Assembly: GCF_041765605.1 (NCBI RefSeq)
Contig: NZ_CP168900.1
Coordinates: 2,496,001-2,560,000, forward strand
Direction of reading: 5' to 3'
Source of the DNA: Listeria monocytogenes
GTDB taxonomy: Bacteria > Bacillota > Bacilli > Lactobacillales > Listeriaceae
DNA length: 64,000 nt
In this document: piece after piece, positions 58,687-64,000 of the stretch
Layout of the letters: each line of letters begins with the position of its first letter
Position numbering within the stretch: the first letter of the stretch is position 1
The notes under the pieces: model-generated
What the model was told of the DNA's origin: nothing
The model's input: the letters and a program-made list of their open reading frames with translations, nothing else
Database searches by the model: none
Made by a program: the position numbers and the translations under genes

Positions 58687-58736
58687 CATATATGTTCATA
58701 TACTCATATGATACTTAAATAGGAATGATTCCGCAA
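58687..58736 (-). promoter_or_regulatory. Promoter and candidate metal-sensor operator of the ArsR gene
   Basis: On the minus strand TTGCGG (58736-58731) and TATCAT (58713-58708) are 17 bp apart. An imperfect inverted repeat at 58687-58710 (CATATGAGTATA and TGAACATATATG on the minus strand) resembles CzrA-type operators containing ATGAACA and covers the -10 and start site. Confidence 0.55.
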
Positions 58737-58896
58737 GTTTAACAACACCTCTACTAAAAAATGATTAAATTTGAGCAAAAACAAGATTTTCTCTGTTTCA
58801 ATGATACAATTTTTTTATCATTAAGAAAGGAGCGCTGGGGAATAAAAGGGTTTTAAATATTGAGAAGTTATTTAAACCGCCTAACACACCAAAAAG

Positions 58897-58930
58897 AGCC
58901 CGATTAACCTGTGGAAAGGAAAATCGGGCT
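58897..58930. terminator. Bidirectional terminator after phoU
   Basis: The nine-bp stem AGCCCGATT/AATCGGGCT with a 16-nt loop has seven T residues on the plus strand and five on the minus strand. It ends the pst-phoU operon and could also end a plus-strand transcript from the 58737-58896 gap. Confidence 0.85.
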
Positions 58931-58934
58931 TTTT

Positions 58935-59594
58935 TTATCTATTTAAATCTTCAATTTCGCCGCTCTTCAAGTAAACAATCCATTCGCACACATTTGTTAC
59001 ATAGTCACCAATACGTTCGATATACTGGGAAACTAAGAGTAGTTGGGAAACATCTTCAATATGTTCTGGCTCTTCTTGCATGAAATGAATACATTTTTGA
59101 TAAACGATTTTATGAAGCTTATCGACTTCATTATCACGAGCAGCAATTTCGCGAGCAGCAACTTCATCTTCTGCAAGGTAAGCTTTTAATACGTCTTGTA
59201 GCATTGCTTTTACAATTTCGCCCATTTCTGGTATTTCGGGAATCGGCTTTAAAACTTTACTTTCGCCAATTAAAATAGCTGTTTTGGCAATACTTACTGC
59301 GTGGTCACCAATACGTTCTAAATCAGAGCTTGTTTTCAGTACAGTAACAATTTTCCGTAAATCCATACCGACTGGCTGTTGCAGAGCAATTAACTCAAAA
59401 GAGCGTTGTTCTAGTGAAAGTTCCATATTATTAATTGCTTTATCTTCTGCAACTACTTGTTTGGCAAGCTCGGTATCGCGGTGCACAAGTGACTTCACCG
59501 CTTTAAAAATCGCTTCATTTGCAAGCATTCCCATTTCCATTAGATGTTGGTGCAAGTCGTTTAACTGTTCCGTAAAAATTTTTCTGACTACCAT
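58935..59594 (-). CDS. phoU: Phosphate signalling protein PhoU
   Basis: The 219-residue protein has two PhoU three-helix repeats with the metal-binding E/DxxxD patterns (SSDLERIGDHAVSIA about 90-104 and SQYIERIGDYVTNVCEW about 190-206). PhoU connects the Pst transporter with phosphate sensing and prevents excess uptake. It is the last gene of pstS-pstC-pstA-pstB-pstB-phoU, 12 bp after the second pstB. Confidence 0.97.
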   Translation of the reverse strand: MVVRKIFTEQLNDLHQHLMEMGMLANEAIFKAVKSLVHRDTELAKQVVAEDKAINNMELSLEQRSFELIALQQPVGMDLRKIVTVLKTSSDLERIGDHAVSIAKTAILIGESKVLKPIPEIPEMGEIVKAMLQDVLKAYLAEDEVAAREIAARDNEVDKLHKIVYQKCIHFMQEEPEHIEDVSQLLLVSQYIERIGDYVTNVCEWIVYLKSGEIEDLNR

Positions 59595-59606
59595 AATAAC
59601 ACTCCT

Positions 59607-60386
59607 TTATCCAAATCTTCCTGAAATATAGTCTTCGGTTTCTTTTTCTGCTGGGTTGGTAAAAATACTTGTCGTATCCGCGAACTCCACAATGTGCCCG
59701 TTAAGGAAAAAGGCAGTTTCATCAGAAATCCTGGATGCTTGTTGCATATTATGTGTCACAATAACAATCGTATAGTCTTTTTTCAATTCTAAAATCAAAT
59801 CTTCTACTTTTGCTGTCGAAATTGGATCTAGCGCGGAAGTTGGCTCATCCATCAAGATAACATCCGGTTTAACTGCAAGCACACGTGCGATACAAAGTCG
59901 TTGTTGTTGCCCACCTGACATACCAATTGCCGAACGATCTAATCTATCATGAACTTCTTCCCAAAGAGCCGCCTGACGCAAACTTCTCTCAACAATCTCA
60001 TCTAACACTTTTTTGTCTTTTATACCATGCATCCGTGGACCATAAGCTACGTTATCATAAATTGAAAATGGAAATGGGTTAGCTTGTTGAAAGACCATAC
60101 CCACTTTTTTTCGTAAATTAACCATATCGATTTTAGGATCTTGGACATTTTCGCCACCAATATGGATTTCACCAGTTGTTTTTACATTAGGTATCAGGTC
60201 ATTCATCCGATTAAGCGTTCTGAGAAAAGTTGATTTCCCACAACCAGACGGCCCAATTAGCGCGGTAACTTGATTCTTTTTAATATTTAAAGCGATTTTT
60301 TGTAATGCTTGTTTGGAACCATAAAATAAATCTACATCTTTTGTTTCAATGATATACTCTACTTTTTCAGCAGTTTCGGTTGTCAT
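59607..60386 (-). CDS. pstB: Phosphate ABC transporter ATPase, second copy
   Basis: The 259-residue ATPase has Walker [10 protein letters not shown] (about 41-49), the Q-loop [15 protein letters not shown], the signature MSGGQQQR and Walker [14 protein letters not shown]. It couples ATP hydrolysis to phosphate import through PstC and PstA. It lies 14 bp after a first, diverged pstB. Two PstB genes also occur in Bacillus; the reason is not clear. Confidence 0.97.
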   Translation of the reverse strand: MTTETAEKVEYIIETKDVDLFYGSKQALQKIALNIKKNQVTALIGPSGCGKSTFLRTLNRMNDLIPNVKTTGEIHIGGENVQDPKIDMVNLRKKVGMVFQQANPFPFSIYDNVAYGPRMHGIKDKKVLDEIVERSLRQAALWEEVHDRLDRSAIGMSGGQQQRLCIARVLAVKPDVILMDEPTSALDPISTAKVEDLILELKKDYTIVIVTHNMQQASRISDETAFFLNGHIVEFADTTSIFTNPAEKETEDYISGRFG

Positions 60387-60400
60387 AAAAAAGCTCCTTT

Positions 60401-61219
60401 CTAGCCAAAGTTACCAGAAATATAGTCTTCGGTTTGTTTTTCTTGTGGATTCGTAAATAGTTCGGATGTTCCTGAGAATTCCACGACTTCTCCTAGATAA
60501 AAGAAAGAAGTATAGTCTGAAACCCGAGCTGCTTGTTGCATATTGTGCGTTACGATAATGATGGTATATTTATTTTTCAACTCATTAATTAAATCTTCAA
60601 TTTTACTTGTGGAAATTGGATCTAGCGCAGAGGCTGGTTCATCGAGTAGTAATACTTTAGGCTGCATTGCAACTGCTCTAGCGATACAAAGTCGTTGTTG
60701 TTGTCCACCGGAAAGGGATAGCGCACTTTTTCCTAAATCGTCTTTTACTTCGTCCCAAAGAGCTGCTCGGCGCAAACTTTTTTCAACTCGTTCCATGATT
60801 TCTTTTTTGTTTTTCATGCCATGGCGTTTAAGTCCAAAAGCAACATTTTCATAGATAGATTTCGTGAATGGATTTGGCTTTTGGAATACCATGCCTATTT
60901 CTTTACGAACATTGTATAAATCGACTTCTTTGCGGTTGATATTAATGCCGTCGTATAAAATTTGTCCTTCCATACGGCAACCGTCAATTTCATCATTCAT
61001 TCGGTTTAATGCTCTTAGATAAGTTGATTTCCCGCAACCAGATGGTCCGATTAAAGCTGTTACTTTATTTTCCGGGAAGGTTAAATCAACACCTTTAATT
61101 GCGTGATTATCTCCATAATATACGTGCAAATCCTCTGTCGCCATCGCAGCAGGAAGTGAGTGAGGATCTGGTGTTGTTTGTAAAATTGTATTAATTTCAG
61201 GTTTCTTCGTTAACATCAT
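60401..61219 (-). CDS. pstB: Phosphate ABC transporter ATPase, first copy
   Basis: The 272-residue protein has an N-terminal extension of about 25 residues compared with the second copy, then Walker [25 protein letters not shown], the signature LSGGQQQR and Walker [14 protein letters not shown]. It differs from the other copy along the whole length, so the duplication is old. The start has two adjacent ATGs behind AAAGGAG. It lies 24 bp after pstA. Confidence 0.97.
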   Translation of the reverse strand: MMLTKKPEINTILQTTPDPHSLPAAMATEDLHVYYGDNHAIKGVDLTFPENKVTALIGPSGCGKSTYLRALNRMNDEIDGCRMEGQILYDGININRKEVDLYNVRKEIGMVFQKPNPFTKSIYENVAFGLKRHGMKNKKEIMERVEKSLRRAALWDEVKDDLGKSALSLSGGQQQRLCIARAVAMQPKVLLLDEPASALDPISTSKIEDLINELKNKYTIIIVTHNMQQAARVSDYTSFFYLGEVVEFSGTSELFTNPQEKQTEDYISGNFG

Positions 61220-61243
61220 TTAAAATCTCCTTTTCCTGGCTTT

Positions 61244-62128
61244 TTAAGACGAGGTCATGCGCTTATAAACAAATTTTCCAAGCAGGCGAGCTAGGACGTT
61301 GAAAAGTAATACGGAAAGAATTAATACAGCAGATGCTCCGTCAGAAACAGCTTGCGCATCTGGCATAATTCCCTCACCATTAATTTTCCAAATATGAACA
61401 GCTAACGTTTCTGCTGGGCGGAAAATATTTAGCGGTGAAGCTGGATTGACCGGGTTCCAATCAGTGAAATCAAGAATAGGTGTACTTTGCCCTGCTGTGA
61501 AAATTAGCGCGGCTGCTTCACCAAATACCCGTCCAGCTGCTAAGATAACTCCGGTAATAATTGCCGGTAATGCTGCCGGAACAAGTACTCGCGTGATTGT
61601 TTCCCATCTGGATAAACCGAGAGCAAGCCCTGCCTCACGCTGCGTGTTTGGAATGGCATTAAGTGCCTCTTCGACAACACGAATTAATAGTGGTAAATTG
61701 AAAATCGTTAGTGTAAGCGCCCCGGAAATAACCGAGAAGCTCCACCCCATTTGAATAACAAAAACAAGGAAACCGAATAGCCCTACGACAATAGATGGAA
61801 GTGAGGAAAGCACTTCAATCGTTGTACGAATTAAATCTGTAATCCAATTTTTACGCGCATATTCTGCCATATAAATTCCCGCACCGAGCGAGATAGGAAC
61901 AGAAATAATCATCGTAATAACGAGCATATAAAATGAATTCCAGATTTCAGGACCGATTCCGCCGCCAGCTTGGAACGACTGTGGTGGGGTCGTCAAAAAC
62001 TTCCAGCTAAGTTGCGGAACACCTTTTACTAAAATATAGCCTAATAAGCCGGCTAAAATAATGACAATTAATACAGCAATGGCATAGAAAACGCCTGTCG
62101 CGATTTTATCTTTTGTTTTTACATTCAT
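61244..62128 (-). CDS. pstA: Phosphate ABC transporter permease PstA
   Basis: The 294-residue membrane protein has six helices and the binding-protein-dependent transport loop EEALNAIPNTQREAGLALGLSRWETITRVLVPAALPAIITG (about 165-205), which docks the ATPase. The start codon overlaps the pstC stop by four bases (ATGA), so translation is coupled. Confidence 0.97.
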   Translation of the reverse strand: MNVKTKDKIATGVFYAIAVLIVIILAGLLGYILVKGVPQLSWKFLTTPPQSFQAGGGIGPEIWNSFYMLVITMIISVPISLGAGIYMAEYARKNWITDLIRTTIEVLSSLPSIVVGLFGFLVFVIQMGWSFSVISGALTLTIFNLPLLIRVVEEALNAIPNTQREAGLALGLSRWETITRVLVPAALPAIITGVILAAGRVFGEAAALIFTAGQSTPILDFTDWNPVNPASPLNIFRPAETLAVHIWKINGEGIMPDAQAVSDGASAVLILSVLLFNVLARLLGKFVYKRMTSS

Positions 62129-63075
62129 TTGACTTTCCTCCTACGTCCGATGAAGCGGATTACAATGATGAAAAATAGTGACATTGCGAGTAACACCATT
62201 GCAAGTGACCAAAGGATATTATTATCAAGCGTACCCATAACTGTATTTCCCATACCCATTGTTAAAATACTAGTTAATGTGGAAGCTGGTTCAAATAATG
62301 AGGTTGGAATAACAGCAGAGTTCCCGATAACCATTTGTACAGCAAGAGCTTCACCGAATGCACGAGCCATCCCGAATACAATCGCCGTCAAAATTCCTGA
62401 ACGCGAGCTACGAAGCACTACTTTCCAAATCGTCTGGAAACGTGTTGCGCCAAGTGCCAACGAAGCTTCTCGGTAGTGACGTGGAACAGATTTAATTGCA
62501 TCTACGCTAAGTGAAGTAACAGTCGGCAAAATCATTACTGTTAAAACTACAGTAGCAGCTGCAATACCAAAACCACTTCCCGAAATATGGTCACGAATAA
62601 ATGGAACGACAACACTTAGTCCAATGAATCCATAAACAACAGATGGAATACCAACTAAAAGTTCCATAACTGGTTGCAAAATCTTTTTCCCAAACTTAGG
62701 TGAGATTTCCACCATAAAAATGGCTGCACCGATTGCAAGTGGTCCTGCAATACAAGCGGCAAAAAGCGTAACTGCAAAAGAACCAATAATCATCGGCAAA
62801 GCGCCAACTAGAGGATTTCCGTTTGCATCTTTTTGCGAAGGATTCCAGTCTGTCCCAGTTATAAAATCAACAAAAGACACTTTATTAACTGTAAATGTTG
62901 CTAAACCTTTCGATATAACAAAAAACAAAATAGACGCTGCGGCAATAACCATGATCGAAATACAGATGAATGTAATAATTTTGCCTCTAGTTTCTAGATG
63001 CGCCTTTTTAGAAGTTTGTGTAAGCTTCTTTTCTTTTATCGCTTCCAAGTCACGTAAGCTCCTTTCTCCTCCCAT
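62125..63075 (-). CDS. pstC: Phosphate ABC transporter permease PstC
   Basis: I start at ATG 63075 (MGGERSLRDLEAIKEKK), five bases after TTAGGAG, giving 316 residues; an upstream ATG precedes the ribosome site and is less likely. Six helices follow a long N-terminal cytoplasmic arm (about 1-30). The coupling loop is VDAIKSVPRHYREASLALGATRFQTIWKVVLRSSRSGI (about 215-252). The ribosome site and start codon are enclosed in a hairpin (63071-63093). Confidence 0.96.
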   Translation of the reverse strand: MGGERSLRDLEAIKEKKLTQTSKKAHLETRGKIITFICISIMVIAAASILFFVISKGLATFTVNKVSFVDFITGTDWNPSQKDANGNPLVGALPMIIGSFAVTLFAACIAGPLAIGAAIFMVEISPKFGKKILQPVMELLVGIPSVVYGFIGLSVVVPFIRDHISGSGFGIAAATVVLTVMILPTVTSLSVDAIKSVPRHYREASLALGATRFQTIWKVVLRSSRSGILTAIVFGMARAFGEALAVQMVIGNSAVIPTSLFEPASTLTSILTMGMGNTVMGTLDNNILWSLAMVLLAMSLFFIIVIRFIGRRRKVK

Positions 63076-63093
63076 GTTTACTCCTAACATGGG
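63071..63093 (-). promoter_or_regulatory. Hairpin enclosing the pstC ribosome site
   Basis: On the minus strand CCCATGTT pairs perfectly with AACATGGG. The seven-base loop AGGAGTA contains the Shine-Dalgarno, and the 3' arm contains the start codon. Such a structure can reduce initiation or make it depend on upstream translation or RNA binding. Confidence 0.6.
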
Positions 63094-63097
63094 TATA

Positions 63098-63126
63098 CGT
63101 CTATCCCGGTATTACTAGGATAGACG
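63098..63126 (-). other. pstS-pstC intercistronic hairpin
   Basis: A perfect nine-bp stem (CGTCTATCC and complement) with an 11-nt loop lies 16 bp after the pstS stop codon, without a U-run. It probably protects the abundant pstS message from 3' decay, giving more PstS than permease. Confidence 0.6.
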
Positions 63127-63141
63127 CCCATTTCATTCTTT

Positions 63142-64000
63142 TTATTTTACGTCAGTTAGTTTACCAGATGCATCGCGTTCCACTTTCATGGATTTGATTG
63201 ATTGGTAACCAAGTTGTGGTACGATATTGTTTTGTACTTCATCAGAAGTCATGTATTTTAAGAAAGTTTTTGTTAAGCCTTTTGGTTCGCCATTTGTATA
63301 CATATGTTCATAAGACCAGATTTTCCAATCGTTAGTTGCAACTTTATCTTCAGTTGGCTCAACACCATCTAATGAAAGTCCAACTACGGAAGCGTCAATG
63401 TAAGAGAATGCTAGATAGCTGATTGCTCCTGGAGTTTCGCTTACGATTTTACGAACTGTACCGGATGAATCTTGTTCTTGTGCTTTAACTGGTGTTTTAC
63501 CATCAAGTCCCCATTTTTCGAAAGTAGCACGTGTTCCGCTTCCTTCCGCACGGTTGATGATTGTAATTTTTTCATCTTTACCGCCAACGTCTTTCCAGTT
63601 AGTAGTTTTACCAGTGAAAATGTCGATTAATTGTTGTTTTGTAATGTTTTTAACGCCTACATCTTTGTTTACTACTGGAGCCATTCCGACAACTGCTACA
63701 CGATGGTCAACCAGTTTCGAAGCATCTACGCCATCTTTTTCTTCAGCGAATACGTCCGAGTTACCAATTTCAACTGCGCCTTGTTGTACTTGTGTTAAAC
63801 CAGTTCCAGAACCGCCGCCTTGCACGTTGATTTGTGCTTTAGGGTTAGTGTTAATAAATTCTTTGGAAGCTGCTTCAACGAGTGGTTGAAGTGCAGTGGA
63901 TCCGACTGCTGTTAATGAGCCAGAAACTTCTTTATCCCCTTTTGTTGATCCGTTTGCTTTATCTGATGAACTGCTGTCACTTCCACATGCTGCGAAGACA
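63142..64000 (-). CDS. pstS: Phosphate-binding lipoprotein PstS, missing the first residues (runs off the window)
   Basis: About 285 codons are visible and the gene continues past position 64000. The first visible residues VFAACGS contain a lipobox-like Cys, followed by a Ser-rich linker. The phosphate-binding motifs follow: GSLTAVGSTALQPLVE, INVQGGGSGTGLTQVQQGAVEIGNSD, and RAEGSGTRATFEKW. PstS captures phosphate outside the cell and delivers it to PstCA. Its lipidation would need Lgt (46454-47287). The promoter, and any PhoP box, are outside the window. Confidence 0.95.
   Translation of the reverse strand, partial: VFAACGSDSSSSDKANGSTKGDKEVSGSLTAVGSTALQPLVEAASKEFINTNPKAQINVQGGGSGTGLTQVQQGAVEIGNSDVFAEEKDGVDASKLVDHRVAVVGMAPVVNKDVGVKNITKQQLIDIFTGKTTNWKDVGGKDEKITIINRAEGSGTRATFEKWGLDGKTPVKAQEQDSSGTVRKIVSETPGAISYLAFSYIDASVVGLSLDGVEPTEDKVATNDWKIWSYEHMYTNGEPKGLTKTFLKYMTSDEVQNNIVPQLGYQSIKSMKVERDASGKLTDVK

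Noticed and set aside
58850-58920. A plus-strand frame starting near the GGAG at 58830 and running into phoU antisense.
   Set aside because: It has no standard start codon after the ribosome-like site and continues only as antisense of phoU.

Overview
The window reads as a chromosomal segment of a low-GC Firmicute. Gene content and order fit the genus Listeria, sensu stricto group: the secG-esterase-rnr-smpB block, the cggR-gap-pgk-tpi-pgm-eno operon, rpoN (sigL), a clpP gene behind a CtsR box, the hprK-lgt-ppaX block, yvl-type stress genes, uvrBA and the pst operon occur in this order, nearly all on the minus strand. Secreted leucine-rich-repeat (internalin-like) proteins and a secreted copper monooxygenase (LPMO) strengthen the genus call. 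I cannot fix the species. As I recall, L. monocytogenes carries an internalin gene (inlP) between the amino-acid permease and namA; here that interval is only about 180 bp of terminator DNA.

Positions 1-9926 are the most accessory-like part. Two very large secreted GH31 enzymes match the cycloalternan-forming pair (6-alpha-glucosyltransferase and 3-alpha-isomaltosyltransferase). They are interleaved with two paralogous secreted LRR proteins in one minus-strand operon. A divergent Rgg/PlcR-like regulator faces the operon, and a PlcR-like palindrome lies upstream of the operon's promoter.

Positions 9986-16147 hold trans-translation and RNA decay genes (smpB, rnr), secG flanked by two paralogous Est30-type carboxylesterases (one with its nucleophile serine replaced by alanine), another alpha/beta hydrolase, and a tiny gene behind a near-perfect SigB promoter. 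Positions 16206-23686 are the lower-glycolysis operon, with a recognisable CggR operator and a gap-proximal stem-loop. Next come rpoN, a dipeptidase, a TetR/MMPL efflux module, small unknown genes, tRNA-Arg(CCG), the LPMO and clpP (23826-33127).

Positions 33175-48362 contain an amino-acid permease, namA, whiA-yvcK-rapZ, the sugar-nucleotide genes galE-galM-pgcA, trxB with a TPR protein, and hprK-lgt-ppaX-yvoF. Positions 48451-58736 contain a PspC/DUF4097 envelope-stress cluster, uvrB-uvrA with a LexA box, csbA, a YfbR-like nucleotidase and a CzrA-like zinc sensor. Positions 58897-64000 are the phosphate operon pstS-pstC-pstA-pstB-pstB-phoU, with pstS running off the end. I saw no insertion sequences, prophage, CRISPR array or riboswitch. 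Gene symbols and functions come from recognising protein families by eye, not from database searches.
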